DNA of 64,000 bases from Magnetovibrio blakemorei (lineage in GTDB: Bacteria; Pseudomonadota; Alphaproteobacteria; Rhodospirillales; Magnetovibrionaceae). Each line of letters begins with the position of its first letter. Within the stretch, counting starts at the first letter, position 1. The stretch lies in NCBI RefSeq assembly GCF_001746755.1, contig NZ_MCGG01000011.1, positions 29,479-93,478 on the forward strand, in the 5' to 3' direction. The notes under the pieces were generated by a model. It was given only the letters and a program-made list of their open reading frames with translations, did no database searches and was not told the DNA's origin. The position numbers were made by a program, and so were the translations under genes. Shown here piece after piece: positions 1-9,414 of this stretch.

Positions 1-359
1 CCAAAGCAACCGAAGAGATCACCACGCAAATCACCGGCATCCAAAGTGCCACCGATGAAGCCGTGCACGCCATTGAATCCATCGGCGGCACCATCAACAC
101 CATCAATGAATTCACCTCCGCCATTGCTGCGGCCGTTGAAGAGCAAGGTGCGGCCACCCAAGAAATTGCCCGCAATGTTGAATTGGCGGCAGAACGCACA
201 ACAACCGTCACCTCCGATATTTCAGACGTCAACGCCAGCGTGACCGAAACCGGCCACGCCGCCAAACAGGTGCAGCAAGCCGTGCACGCGCTGGGCGGAC
301 AATCCAATGAGCTGAAAAATGTGGTGCAAGGCTTCCTCAACGACGTCAAGGCGGCTTAG
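1..359 (+). CDS. Methyl-accepting chemotaxis protein, C-terminal part (partial)
   Basis: The gene enters from the left edge; its reading frame begins at base 3 and stops at 357-359. The visible 118 residues are the end of an MCP signalling domain: heptad-rich helix with INTINEFTSAIAAAVEEQGAATQEIARNV, a stretch typical of the C-terminal (N-bundle partner) helix after the conserved hairpin tip. The tip itself, the sensor and the membrane segments lie upstream of the window. The protein would cluster at a pole and control CheA. No CheR/CheB-binding pentapeptide of the NWETF type is seen at the C-terminus (it ends NDVKAA). The family is clear; the ligand cannot be inferred. Confidence 0.93.
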   Translation, partial: KATEEITTQITGIQSATDEAVHAIESIGGTINTINEFTSAIAAAVEEQGAATQEIARNVELAAERTTTVTSDISDVNASVTETGHAAKQVQQAVHALGGQSNELKNVVQGFLNDVKAA

Positions 360-393
360 AGAGAAGCTGCTAAAGATAGAAAGATGTCTGCAA

Positions 394-615
394 TTAGGAC
401 AGGTAAGCGACGCTGATTTTGATCGCTTTTTCGATATCAGCCAAGCGCGCCAGCAACGGTTCAACCGCCGGGCATCGGCACCCACAATTGCGCGGATCGT
501 CATAGTTTAAAGCGATCTGTTTTTGTTGCGGATCGGTGCATGACATGCACAAATCATATGAAATTTCCGTACTCAGTTGAAGGCGCAAAAAGTCCAAGGT
601 TTCTAAATTCGCCAT
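394..615 (-). CDS. Small cysteine-rich protein of unknown function
   Basis: A 73-residue protein read from ATG at 615 with AAGGGACG about 6 bases upstream; a longer version from GTG at 675 is possible but has no ribosome site. It contains CMSC near residue 24 and CGCRCP near residue 45, so four or five cysteines that could hold a metal or cluster, and a C-terminal helix (LLARLADIEKAIKISVAYL). I do not recognise the family. It is convergent with the chemoreceptor gene on its left and follows the ymdB/fthC group on the same strand with a gap of about 120 bases. Codon choice looks native. The function is unknown. Confidence 0.6.
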   Translation of the reverse strand: MANLETLDFLRLQLSTEISYDLCMSCTDPQQKQIALNYDDPRNCGCRCPAVEPLLARLADIEKAIKISVAYLS

Positions 616-735
616 GCCAACGTCCCTTATGCCAGTAGACCTGCTTGCAACAAAACCGTAACGCCGATTTTGCACATAAATAGCACAAAAATAATTTTAG
701 AGCAGTGCTCATTTTGGCAAGACAAAATGTAGAGA

Positions 736-1548
736 TTAGAGGGGCATAATTTCCATCAACCTGCCGCCAACCCGAACGGGCGTGACCTGGGTGGCCAAGC
801 CGGTGGCGTCATCGCTTTCCACATAGACAGCGCAAAGTGTGCCTTCTCCCGATGCCGGTTCAAGGCGTTGCTTGGGCATCTTGGTGGTGAACCGTTCGAT
901 GGCCGGGCCTTTGGTCATGCCAATCACGGAATTGTAGTCGCCGCACATGCCCGCATCGGTTTGATAGGCCGTACCGCCGGGCAGAATTTGTGCATCCGCC
1001 GTTGGGATGTGACTGTGAGAGCCCACCACCAAAGATGCCCGTCCGTCGAAAAAATGCCCCATGGCCATTTTTTCACTGGTGGCTTCGGCGTGAATATCAA
1101 TCAGCACGAAATCCACCGTATCGCCGACGCGTTTGTTCAACATGGCGCGCGAAACCGACGCGAACGGATCGTCCAGCGGGTCCATAAACAACCGTCCCAT
1201 GGCCTGGATCACGACAACTTTTTTGCCGCCCACGCTTTGAAAAACGCCCATACCCTGACCGGGCGTGCCTTCGGGATAGTTTACAGGACGCAGCAAACGC
1301 GGTTCCGTTTCGATGTAATCAATGATTTCGCGCTGGTCCCAGGCATGGTTTCCGGTGGTGATCACATCGGCACCCGCTTCGAAAAACTGATCGCAAATGG
1401 CCCCGGTGATGCCAAACCCGTGAGCCGAGTTTTCGCCGTTGACGACCACAAAATCGAGGCTCAAATCTTCGCGCAGACGCGGCAAATGATCCAGAACCGC
1501 TTTGCGTCCCGATTTCCCAACCACGTCGCCGATGTACAAAACCTTCAT
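736..1548 (-). CDS. ymdB: YmdB/TIGR00282 family metallophosphoesterase
   Basis: A 270-residue protein starting MKVLYIGDVVGKSGR, the standard N-terminus of the YmdB family. Metal-binding motifs are visible: GDVVG near residue 8, NGEN near 38, GNHAWD near 66 and GSHSH near 170. Family members hydrolyse cyclic nucleotides or other phosphodiesters in the cytoplasm; the physiological substrate is unsettled. The start at 1548 is chosen because ATG overlaps the stop of the upstream cyclo-ligase gene as ATGA (1545-1548), which implies translational coupling. A longer frame reaching 1584 would only extend into the neighbour. Confidence 0.92.
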   Translation of the reverse strand: MKVLYIGDVVGKSGRKAVLDHLPRLREDLSLDFVVVNGENSAHGFGITGAICDQFFEAGADVITTGNHAWDQREIIDYIETEPRLLRPVNYPEGTPGQGMGVFQSVGGKKVVVIQAMGRLFMDPLDDPFASVSRAMLNKRVGDTVDFVLIDIHAEATSEKMAMGHFFDGRASLVVGSHSHIPTADAQILPGGTAYQTDAGMCGDYNSVIGMTKGPAIERFTTKMPKQRLEPASGEGTLCAVYVESDDATGLATQVTPVRVGGRLMEIMPL

Positions 1549-2135
1549 GTTACGTTTATCGCTTCTTTTTCGGTTATGATCCAATCCAGGCGCTGGTCAT
1601 AAGAGTCTGTTGGAACTTCGTCAACTTCTTGGGCGCTATAGGCAACGCCGATGGCGGTGCAGGTTCCGGTTTTGCGCAACCGCTCCAGGGTGCGATCATA
1701 ATAGCCACCACCCCACCCGAGGCGAAAACCGCGCCGATCAAACGCCAGCAACGGCACCAAAACAATATCGGGGCGCATCAAAGGCGCGTCTGTTAAAGGG
1801 TGATACGTGCCGTGAGAGCCTTCGACCAAAGGCTCATCAGGCCGCCAAGCGCGAAACCGCAAGGACCGGTCCTGGGCAACCACTTCAGGCAAGGTCACCA
1901 GCACACCGATGCGGTCCAGCGCCACCAGGGCCGGACGAACGTCCATTTCACTGGCCATCGGCCAATACCCGGCCATGATGACCTCATGGCCGTAGCCATC
2001 GGCAACTGCAGCCCACGTTTTCAAAAGATGCTCGAAAAAACCACGAATTCCGTCATCGCCATGTTGCCCAGAAGCCTTTGCGCGAACCGCTTTAAACTGC
2101 TCGCGCAAAGCATGCTTAGGACTTAACGATGTCAT
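1545..2135 (-). CDS. fthC: 5-formyltetrahydrofolate cyclo-ligase
   Basis: A 196-residue protein of the MTHFS/YgfA family, which converts 5-formyl-THF to 5,10-methenyl-THF using ATP. The diagnostic GWGGGYYDR motif lies near residue 140, after VLVPLLAFDRRGFRL. Length fits the family. The gene is the distal member of the arrangement coiled coil, zapA, 6S RNA, fthC, all on the minus strand, an order also known around E. coli ssrS. It shares a 4-base overlap with ymdB downstream. The symbol ygfA is also used. Confidence 0.93.
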   Translation of the reverse strand: MTSLSPKHALREQFKAVRAKASGQHGDDGIRGFFEHLLKTWAAVADGYGHEVIMAGYWPMASEMDVRPALVALDRIGVLVTLPEVVAQDRSLRFRAWRPDEPLVEGSHGTYHPLTDAPLMRPDIVLVPLLAFDRRGFRLGWGGGYYDRTLERLRKTGTCTAIGVAYSAQEVDEVPTDSYDQRLDWIITEKEAINVT

Positions 2136-2164
2136 AGAATATCCGAATGTCTCAGGTCTGGACC

Positions 2165-2352
2165 CTCAATAAAAAGGGCAAAAAAGCGGACGGCGCCGCG
2201 ACAACCGTGGGCGTTTGCAATCCTCTGTGGCCTGCTAGTGCAGGTGGGCACCATGTATCGAACCCAGGAGTTCGACAGGGACAGCTCCCGATGAAGACTT
2301 ATAGCCCCAGGGAATGTCGATACCTCACGCGTTGGGCAGCCACCGTCCTATA
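2165..2352 (-). ncRNA. ssrS: 6S RNA (SsrS), alphaproteobacterial type
   Basis: The roughly 220 bases between zapA and fthC carry no credible protein. Read on the minus strand they begin near the end of zapA and contain GAGGTATCGACATTCCC and ATGGTGCCCACCTGC, flanking elements resembling the central-bubble arms of alphaproteobacterial 6S RNA, and end in a GC-rich stem followed by CTTTTTTGCCCTTTTT near 2165-2185. 6S RNA binds the sigma-70 holoenzyme and tunes transcription in stationary phase; its gene classically sits just upstream of the cyclo-ligase gene. The ends are approximate. The call rests on synteny plus partial motif match, without a covariance search. Confidence 0.72.
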
Positions 2353-2358
2353 CAGAAC

Positions 2359-2724
2359 TTAAGCGCGTTCGACGGTTTCCGCAATGGTTTCGATGCGCGC
2401 CGCCAAGGCGTCCAGTAAGTTCGCCAAACGGTCTTCATCGAGAGAGGGGGGAGCCGCCTGAGGTGGTGTGGTCGATTGCATGGCTACGGCCTCCAAACGA
2501 CTTTGCAGCGCCGCGATTTCACTTTGTGCAACGGCCACATCATCAGCCACCAACAAGCCCGCCATAGCCAGCAGACGGGCCTCTCCAGCCTGACCAATGG
2601 CCCCAACCAACTCGCCAACCTTGGCATCAACGACACCGGCCAACGTTAAGATGTGCGGCTCTTGCCCGTCTTCACAGGCAATGTCATAGGACTGATGATT
2701 GATTGTGATGGAGACTTTGGCCAT
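2359..2724 (-). CDS. zapA: Cell division protein ZapA
   Basis: A 121-residue protein starting MAKVSITINHQSYDIACEDGQE, matching the ZapA N-terminal globular head that binds FtsZ, followed by the helical LTLAGVVDAKVGELV region and a long coiled coil to the C-terminus. ZapA crosslinks FtsZ filaments in the Z-ring. It lies 5 bases downstream of a coiled-coil gene and directly upstream of the 6S RNA candidate. The family assignment is secure from the head domain; the coiled coil is slightly longer than in E. coli. Confidence 0.9.
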   Translation of the reverse strand: MAKVSITINHQSYDIACEDGQEPHILTLAGVVDAKVGELVGAIGQAGEARLLAMAGLLVADDVAVAQSEIAALQSRLEAVAMQSTTPPQAAPPSLDEDRLANLLDALAARIETIAETVERA

Positions 2725-2729
2725 CCGCC

Positions 2730-2993
2730 CTACCTCGCCATCATGGTTTTAAATTGGCCGATGGTGCCATCTAATTTCTCAACAGATGCACTAACGATTT
2801 CTCGCAACTCATTGTTTTCCCGCAATAACTCTTGAACTTGATCATGCAACTCAGCCTGTTGAGGATGCGCCAGATTCCGCCCCGCCATTGCCATTTCCAA
2901 ACGATCAATGGCTTGTGCCAAGCGGTTTTCTGCGATTTTTAGGCGATTTTCACGGTCGGCGAGAGCGTCGTTCACGGGGCAAAAGACCTTCAT
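2730..2993 (-). CDS. Short coiled-coil protein (DUF4164-like, ZauP-type ZapA partner?)
   Basis: An 87-residue, almost wholly helical protein with heptads (NRLAQAIDRLEMAM, LLRENNELREIVSASVEKLD). It is co-directional with zapA at 5-base spacing, so the two are surely cotranscribed. In Caulobacter the gene before zapA encodes ZauP, a coiled coil that cooperates with ZapA at the Z-ring; position and size suggest the same role here, but identity by sequence cannot be shown from reading alone. The start is ATG at 2993. Confidence 0.65.
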   Translation of the reverse strand: MKVFCPVNDALADRENRLKIAENRLAQAIDRLEMAMAGRNLAHPQQAELHDQVQELLRENNELREIVSASVEKLDGTIGQFKTMMAR

Positions 2994-3420
2994 GTGGAAG
3001 TTGAGGAACCGTCAGGTGAACATAAGCATTTAGAGCATGGATCGTCAACCACTTCAGAGGCTTATCAGCCCCCCTTTAAGCAACACATGTAAAAGCCAAG
3101 GTTTTACATCAACGCGCGTCCCCCAACGCCATGCCGATCTTGCAACCCTACCCCCCGAACACCACCCCTTGACGCCTACCCCTTTCCCGCGCCATTGTGC
3201 GGACCTCACGAAATTCTGCGAGATAAGAAACGGTATAAACTCATATAAGGTCGTCAGGCATTTCAACACTCTAGTCGGAACCGCCCCTTCCCACCAACCC
3301 GCAAGGGTAGGCAAGACGCAACCCGGCGGGGTGTTATGGGTTCTCAGCCCTTATGTTAGACAATGCTCAACTACATCTTATCTCCATACACAAAAACAAA
3401 ATTTTAGGGAGCTTAACTAA
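2994..3420. other. Intergenic region between the zapA operon and gap
   Basis: A stretch of 427 bases between divergent transcription units. Open frames here have poor codon use and no ribosome sites. It should hold the promoter for the coiled-coil/zapA unit (minus) and for gap (plus), plus a perfect inverted repeat at 3087-3109. AGGGAG about 11 bases before 3421 is the gap ribosome site. No transketolase gene is present beside gap. Confidence 0.6.
3087..3109. repeat. Perfect 8-bp inverted repeat upstream of gap
   Basis: ATGTAAAA and TTTTACAT are exact reverse complements, separated by GCCAAGG. There is no T-run typical of a terminator, and the symmetric AT-rich arms look more like a protein-binding operator. 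It lies about 310 bases before gap and 80 bases upstream of the minus-strand coiled-coil gene. The binding protein is unknown. Confidence 0.45.
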
Positions 3421-4425
<1,005 letters not shown>

Positions 4426-4445
4426 GACCGTATTATCGACAAGAA

Positions 4446-4473
4446 AGCGGAGCCTCATGGCTCCGCTTTTTTT
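4446..4473 (+). terminator. Rho-independent terminator of gap
   Basis: A 9-bp perfect stem (AGCGGAGCC / GGCTCCGCT) with a TCAT loop, followed by seven T, begins 20 bases after the gap stop codon. Confidence 0.92.
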
Positions 4474-4501
4474 GTGTTTCAAAACAAGGTAAGCTCACCC
4501 C

Positions 4502-5143
4502 ATGACCTGCCGACTTTACCTCATCACGCCGCCGGCCTTCGATCCTGAAGCCTTCCGCCCGGTCTTTGCCCAAGCGCTGGATGGCGGAGATGTCGCGTGT
4601 GTGCAATTGCGTCTCAAAGGTCCCAATTGCACGCCCGTTGAGCGCGAAGATGTTCGCCGGGCAGCCAAAATCTTGATGCCCGAAGCGCAAAGCCGCGATG
4701 TGGCCTTTCTCATCAACGACGATGCCGAACTGGCCGCCGAATTGGGTACCGACGGCGTTCACGTCGGTCAAGACGACTTAAGCGCCAAAGCCGCACGCGC
4801 CATTGTCGGCAAAAATGCCATCGTCGGGGTGACCTGCCACGACTCTCGCCATTTGGCTATGGAAGCCGCCGAAGCGGGGGCCGACTATGTAGCCTTTGGC
4901 GCGTTTTTCCCCACCACCACCAAAATCCCAAAAACCCAAACTGACCCCGAAATTCTTGAGATTTGGAGCGCGATGACCACCGTACCCTGCGTTGCCATAG
5001 GCGGCATTACACTGGACAACGCCCGGGTCCTTATCACTGCAGGCGCAGACTTCTTGGCGGTTTCATCGGCGATCTGGGATCATCCCGACGGCCCCCAAGC
5101 GGCCGTGCGCGGTTTTAACACGCTCTTACAATCATCAACTTGA
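4502..5143 (+). CDS. thiE: Thiamine-phosphate synthase
   Basis: A 213-residue TIM-barrel protein of the ThiE family, which joins HMP-PP and thiazole phosphate to make thiamine monophosphate. Visible signatures: CRLYLITPP at the start, VQLRLKG (strand 2), [24 protein letters not shown], the GVTCHDSRH segment, [13 protein letters not shown] and CVAIGGIT near the C-terminus. It stands alone, without other thi genes or a visible TPP riboswitch; only 30 bases separate it from the gap terminator, so its promoter must lie in or near that terminator unless readthrough is used. Confidence 0.93.
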   Translation: MTCRLYLITPPAFDPEAFRPVFAQALDGGDVACVQLRLKGPNCTPVEREDVRRAAKILMPEAQSRDVAFLINDDAELAAELGTDGVHVGQDDLSAKAARAIVGKNAIVGVTCHDSRHLAMEAAEAGADYVAFGAFFPTTTKIPKTQTDPEILEIWSAMTTVPCVAIGGITLDNARVLITAGADFLAVSSAIWDHPDGPQAAVRGFNTLLQSST

Positions 5144-5228
5144 TGACACGCATGGACAAAATTACAAAAAACTGACATTTTGACCCTATAACTGAACGAA
5201 ACCACCCGACGCCAAAAGGCCCGCTCAC

Positions 5229-6039
5229 GTGAATCAAGTCTCAGATTTTGGAAACTCCATCGCTGATCTGCACAACAGCGCCGGGCGCATTACCCGCGGT
5301 CTGGAAAGCATAGTTGCGGCCATCGACAACATTGCCGAAGACAATGCCCAATTCATCAACGATCCAAATTCCGCGCCTGCCGGTGCCGAAGGCGACGCCA
5401 TTCGCGAATTGCTTTCGAATATCCGCAAGCAAATCGCCGAGGTGGTTGATCACGGTCACAGCTTTGAAAGCAAAATCGCAAAGTATTCAAACGATCTGAC
5501 CGATCTAACGCGGCAATTGGACCAGAGCAAAAAAGCCGCCATGCTGGACCCCATCACCGGCATCGGCAACCGCCGCCGGTTTGAATCGAGCCTCAAAGAC
5601 ATCCTCTCCCACTTGACCGATTTTAATGGCAAAGTCTCGGTTTTGCTGGCTGACATCGATCACTTTAAGAATGTCAACGATACTCTGGGGCACACGGTCG
5701 GAGATCAAGTGTTACGTTTGGTTGCCAGCAACTTCGTCTCCAATTTAAAGGGCGGTGACGTGGTGGCGCGCTGGGGGCGGCGATGAATTTGCCGCTATTT
5801 TGCCCAACACCAGCTTGGAAAACGCCCTGACCGTGGCCGAAACCGTACGCGAATCCATTTCAAAGCGGTCTTTGAAAAACACCGAAACCGGGGAAACCAT
5901 GGGCAAACTATCGCTCTCCATCGGGGTTTCCACGTATCGTCAAGGCGACAACGCCCATAAACTGATTTTTCGCGCTGACCAAGCGCTCTACGAAGCGAAG
6001 CGCCTGGGGCGCAACCGCTCTGTTCCTGAAAACGACTGA
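5229..6039 (+). pseudogene. Diguanylate cyclase (GGDEF) with a +1 frameshift inside the GGDEF motif
   Basis: Two overlapping frames (5229-5786 from GTG, and 5755-6039) make one GGDEF protein of about 269 residues when joined. The N-terminal ~100 residues are helical and soluble; the cyclase domain starts at DPITGIGNRRRFESSL, continues with VLLADIDHFKNVNDTLGHTVGDQVL, and the joint would read RWGGDEFAAILP. The five-G run at 5773-5777 has one G too many: with four, the motif reads GGDEF in frame; as given, the first frame ends WGRR-stop. Everything after (SIGVSTYRQGDN, ADQALYEAKRLGRNR) is intact. There is no other decay, so sequencing error, a very young mutation, or slippage are all possible. 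Confidence 0.85.
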
Positions 6040-6140
6040 TAGCCATTGCCTCGACACGCCGTGAGTGTTAGCTTCCGCGCGCTTAGGTCGGCATTGCGTT
6101 TGGCCTCAAGCTTTGTCTCAGCTCATTCGACGGTGAAGTC

Positions 6141-6710
6141 ATGAAGATCAACGGAAACGCCATCCGCCCCGGTATGGCCATTGAACACCAAGGCCGCCTT
6201 TGGCGCGCAGTCAAAATCCAACACACCATGCCCGGCAAGGGTGGCGCGTTTGCTCAGGTCGAACTGAAAGACCTGGTGAGCGGCACCAAGCTGAATGAAC
6301 GTTTCCGATCTTCTGAAACGGTCGAGCGGGTGACATTGGAACAGCGTGACTATCAATATCTGTACACCGACGGCACCACCTATACCTTCATGGACACCGA
6401 AACCTACGAACAAATCGAACTCGACGCCGACATGATTGGCGAAGACCAAGTGCCCTATCTGCAAGAAAACATGGGCATCACGGTGGAAAGCCACGGCGAG
6501 ACCCCCATCGGCGTAAAGTTGCCCGCGACCGTGGTGCTGGAAATCGTTGAATCCGACGCGGTGGTCAAGGGTCAGACGGCATCAAGCAGCTATAAACCTG
6601 CGACCTTGAGCAATGGCGTGCGCACCCTGGTGCCGCCGTTTATCACCACCGGCACCCGCGTGGTCATCAACACCGAAGACGGTTCATACGTGGAACGCGC
6701 AAAAGACTGA
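6141..6710 (+). CDS. efp: Elongation factor P
   Basis: A 189-residue EF-P with the three beta-barrel domains of the family. It relieves ribosome stalling at polyproline stretches. The modification loop reads TMPGKGGA with Lys33 at the site that EpmA lysylates in many Proteobacteria; no epmA or epmB gene is in the window. The C-terminal domain carries [14 protein letters not shown] and the conserved [19 protein letters not shown] end. It is followed 50 bases later by the suhB-like gene on the same strand. Several polyproline proteins nearby (for example the gene at 7845) are likely clients. Confidence 0.97.
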   Translation: MKINGNAIRPGMAIEHQGRLWRAVKIQHTMPGKGGAFAQVELKDLVSGTKLNERFRSSETVERVTLEQRDYQYLYTDGTTYTFMDTETYEQIELDADMIGEDQVPYLQENMGITVESHGETPIGVKLPATVVLEIVESDAVVKGQTASSSYKPATLSNGVRTLVPPFITTGTRVVINTEDGSYVERAKD

Positions 6711-6721
6711 TTGGTCTTTTG
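6700..6721 (+). terminator. Weak hairpin over the efp stop codon
   Basis: CAAAAGAC and GTCTTTTG form an 8-bp stem with a 6-base loop that includes the efp TGA. A TTTT run lies within the stem's right arm. It could attenuate transcription into the suhB-like gene, but it is AT-rich and may not act. Confidence 0.3.
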
Positions 6722-6760
6722 TAACTTCCAACGACTGCGAAGACTGTAAGGACATACCCC

Positions 6761-7552
6761 ATGGCCCATCCCCGCTCGGCCCTTTTGAACGTCATGACCG
6801 CCGCCGCGCAAAAAGCGGCACGCCGACTGACGCGCGACTTTGGCGAAGTTGAAAACCTCCAAGTCTCCAAAAAAGGCCCTGCGGATTTTGTCTCCAACGC
6901 CGACAAAAAGGCCGAAGACACGCTGGTCAAAGAACTGCAAAAAGCCCGCCCCGATTATGGCTTCATCTTGGAAGAAGCCAACAATATCGAGGGCAAGGAT
7001 TCATCCAACACATGGGTGATTGACCCCCTGGACGGCACCACCAATTTTTTGCACGGCATTCCGCATTTCGCCATCTCCATTGGCTTGCTGCGCGACGGCG
7101 AACCGTTTGCCGGCGTGGTCTACAACCCCATAACGGACGAAATGTTCTGGGCGGAAAAAGGCCAAGGGGCGTTCCTCAACGGACGGCGTCTCAGGGTTTC
7201 GGCGCGCGCGCACCTTTCTGAAGGCCTGTTTGCCACCGGATTGCCGTTTTTGGGCAAAGAAAAAGATGGTGAGCGATTTATGCAGCGGGTGAACGCCGTA
7301 ACGACCCTTTCCGCAGGCGTACGCCGTTTTGGTTCCGCAGCGCTGGATTTGGCCTATGTTGCGGCAGCCCGGTATGACGGCTATTGGGAAAGCGGTTTGC
7401 AAGCCTGGGACATCGCTGCGGGGATTGTCTTGGTGCGCGAAGCCGGTGGTTTTGTCACCGATATGGACGGCAAACGAAAAATGCTTGAAAACGGCTCCGT
7501 CATCGCCGCCACGGACAAAATGCACGAACCGTTGTTCAACTTGATCAAATAA
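6761..7552 (+). CDS. suhB: Inositol monophosphatase family protein (SuhB-like)
   Basis: A 263-residue Mg-dependent phosphatase. Family motifs: FILEEANN (metal-binding Glu), WVIDPLDGTTNFLHGIPHF (metal-binding Asp residues and phosphate loop) and WDIAAGIVLVREAGG near residue 215. Proteins of this type dephosphorylate inositol-1-phosphate and related substrates, and SuhB also joins rRNA antitermination complexes; which role applies is not decided by sequence. ATG at 6761 is preceded by AAGGAC. It lies just after efp, probably cotranscribed. Confidence 0.9.
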   Translation: MAHPRSALLNVMTAAAQKAARRLTRDFGEVENLQVSKKGPADFVSNADKKAEDTLVKELQKARPDYGFILEEANNIEGKDSSNTWVIDPLDGTTNFLHGIPHFAISIGLLRDGEPFAGVVYNPITDEMFWAEKGQGAFLNGRRLRVSARAHLSEGLFATGLPFLGKEKDGERFMQRVNAVTTLSAGVRRFGSAALDLAYVAAARYDGYWESGLQAWDIAAGIVLVREAGGFVTDMDGKRKMLENGSVIAATDKMHEPLFNLIK

Positions 7553-7603
7553 GACCCGTTCTTCCCGTTACCGACGCACGCGAGCTGTCGGCGAAGCTGT
7601 TGT

Positions 7604-7651
7604 CAAAGCAGTTGCCAAAGCAGTTGCCAAAGCAGTTGCCAAAGCAGTTGT
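7604..7651 (+). repeat. Four tandem copies of a 12-bp repeat
   Basis: CAAAGCAGTTGC is repeated four times head to tail; the first three copies are exact and the last ends in T. Because the unit is a multiple of three, an open frame around it (reading SKQLP-KQLP-KQLP) runs to a TAA near 7740, but no start codon with a ribosome site precedes it. It lies in the 290-base gap between the suhB-like gene and the OmpA-like gene. This looks like slippage-prone DNA that may vary among strains. Confidence 0.85.
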
Positions 7652-7844
7652 ATGAGCCCAAACGCGTTGTTATGGTGGTGCTTCATGGGGACGCTGCGAT
7701 TCGCGCGCATTTGCGTTTGCGTTTGCACATCCTCTGGTAAGACAGGTCCGTTAAGACAAGTACGGTAATAAGATTGGCAGTGTCCCGTTTTAAGCCTCCC
7801 GTTTTGGGAGCGGGATGCTCACCCGACCCGGGAGACTGAGTACG

Positions 7845-9293
7845 ATGCACAACCGCCGCCAAAACGCCACCCTGACCCTGCCCCATGCAAAATGGGGGGT
7901 GAGGACAAAGTCGCACCTGGCCACAAGCGTCTCTTTGGGCGCCTGTTTACTGGCCCTTGGCTTGTGCCTTCAGTTCCCTGCGCCCGCCGCTGCCCAACAA
8001 AGCCCGATTGTGGATCTGACGGATCCGTACGTGAGTGTCGATTTGTCTGTCTTGAACGACAGTGGTTTGAATGCCCGCCTGGGGACCCCCGGCATGCCCA
8101 CGCCAAGACAAATGCAGGGACATACATCCGACCAAGTTCTCGGACAAATACCCGCAACCGGGCTTACCGCCAGTGGTTCACAACCTCCCGGCTTAGCCAC
8201 ACCTGTTTCCGAACTGTACGTCAAACCAACACGGCGTTTTAAGCTGCCCGAACAGACCAAGGCCCTTGAAAGCACCTATGCCCAGTCTTCTGATGTCCAG
8301 TCTTCTGAACAAGAGACGGACAATGAGGTTGCCGACAACACACCGTCCGAAACGCCTGTTGTCGCAAAATCAGACACCGAGAAGCCTGCACCACAATCGG
8401 CACCTGCCAAGACCGTGAGCGCCCCGCCCGCCCCGCCCTCTTTACCGGAAGCGGCTGAAATCGCAGATATTCTCCCCCCACCCGAGGCCAAGGAGGCTGC
8501 CCCCATCGCGCCGCCAGCCGCGAGCCCTGCCAAGCCTGTTGCTGAAGCGAAACCGGCACCCAAGCCTGCCCAGGAAATGGCCGCTTTAACGCCACCACCA
8601 CCACCCAAGCCGACCCCTGCCCCTGCGGCAGCCGTGGTCACGGCTCCGGTTGAAGAACCTGTCCAAAGCGCACCTCAGGACACGACGCCAACCGTTGAAG
8701 ATGCCCCTAACAAGCCCATCGCGTTAAAAACGCCAACGCCAAACGTTGAAGCACCTCCTGCAGAACCGTCTCCTGCGCCGGTCGATAGCGCCGTAGCCCT
8801 TAAAGACACGGCTAAAGACACAGCAGATACGACGCAGGCAATACCGATGCCACCGCCTGCTGCACCTCAGGGAGAAACCTCCAACGCCTTGGTTATGCCT
8901 TTGCCGCCGAAGACCGAAGCCCAAGCTGAGGCTGCAAGTGACGTTGCATCGCTGCCGTCTGCATCGCAAACGCTGAGTGACGGCGACAGCTTACGCATTG
9001 TTTTTGACGCCGACTCATCAAAGCTCCCCAAATCGGCACGGGATTCTTTGCTGGACATGTCGACCAAGATGAGTGCCAGCGAAACCTTGCGTCTCCAATT
9101 GCTGGCTTATGCAGGCGACGCCAATACCTCAGCCAGCGCCGCACGACGCTTGTCTTTGTCGCGGGCTTTGGCAGTGCGTTCATTCTTGATTGAAAACGGC
9201 GTGCGCTCGACCCGCATCGACGTGCGCGCCCTGGGCAACAAGTCCTCCGATGCCGTCTCCGAACGTGTTGATATTACGGTGATTGAGCGCTGA
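7845..9293 (+). CDS. Secreted proline-rich protein with C-terminal OmpA-like domain
   Basis: A 482-residue protein; ATG at 7845 is chosen over an upstream start at 7815 because GGGAG sits 10 bases before it. After a charged N-terminus comes a signal peptide (LGACLLALGLCLQFPAPAAA, cleavage near AAA-QQ). Residues ~100-360 are low-complexity Pro/Ala/Glu with many PPP runs, probably a periplasmic spacer. The last ~110 residues resemble an OmpA/MotB peptidoglycan-binding fold (IVFDADSSKLPKSARDSL, then RALAVRSFLIENGVRSTRIDVRALG). It precedes the channel pair at 9415-11723 and may act with it as the wall- or outer-membrane-facing component. The specific family is not recognised. Confidence 0.8.
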   Translation: MHNRRQNATLTLPHAKWGVRTKSHLATSVSLGACLLALGLCLQFPAPAAAQQSPIVDLTDPYVSVDLSVLNDSGLNARLGTPGMPTPRQMQGHTSDQVLGQIPATGLTASGSQPPGLATPVSELYVKPTRRFKLPEQTKALESTYAQSSDVQSSEQETDNEVADNTPSETPVVAKSDTEKPAPQSAPAKTVSAPPAPPSLPEAAEIADILPPPEAKEAAPIAPPAASPAKPVAEAKPAPKPAQEMAALTPPPPPKPTPAPAAAVVTAPVEEPVQSAPQDTTPTVEDAPNKPIALKTPTPNVEAPPAEPSPAPVDSAVALKDTAKDTADTTQAIPMPPPAAPQGETSNALVMPLPPKTEAQAEAASDVASLPSASQTLSDGDSLRIVFDADSSKLPKSARDSLLDMSTKMSASETLRLQLLAYAGDANTSASAARRLSLSRALAVRSFLIENGVRSTRIDVRALGNKSSDAVSERVDITVIER

Positions 9294-9414
9294 CCCTCCA
9301 TAAATCATCCCCGTCACCTCATCTCCCTCATTTAGGCAAAATTCATGCTTATCGTTTGCCGTAATTTTGACATAGCCATCAAAGACATTGGCCCCATGGA
9401 GACTGTGCAACACC

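Noticed and set aside
868..1602. Long plus-strand frame of 244 codons
   Set aside because: Antisense to ymdB; no ribosome site and unnatural composition, so a shadow of the real gene.
3037..3420. Frames of 127 (plus) and 86 (minus) codons upstream of gap
   Set aside because: No ribosome site or recognisable protein pattern; more likely untranslated regulatory DNA.
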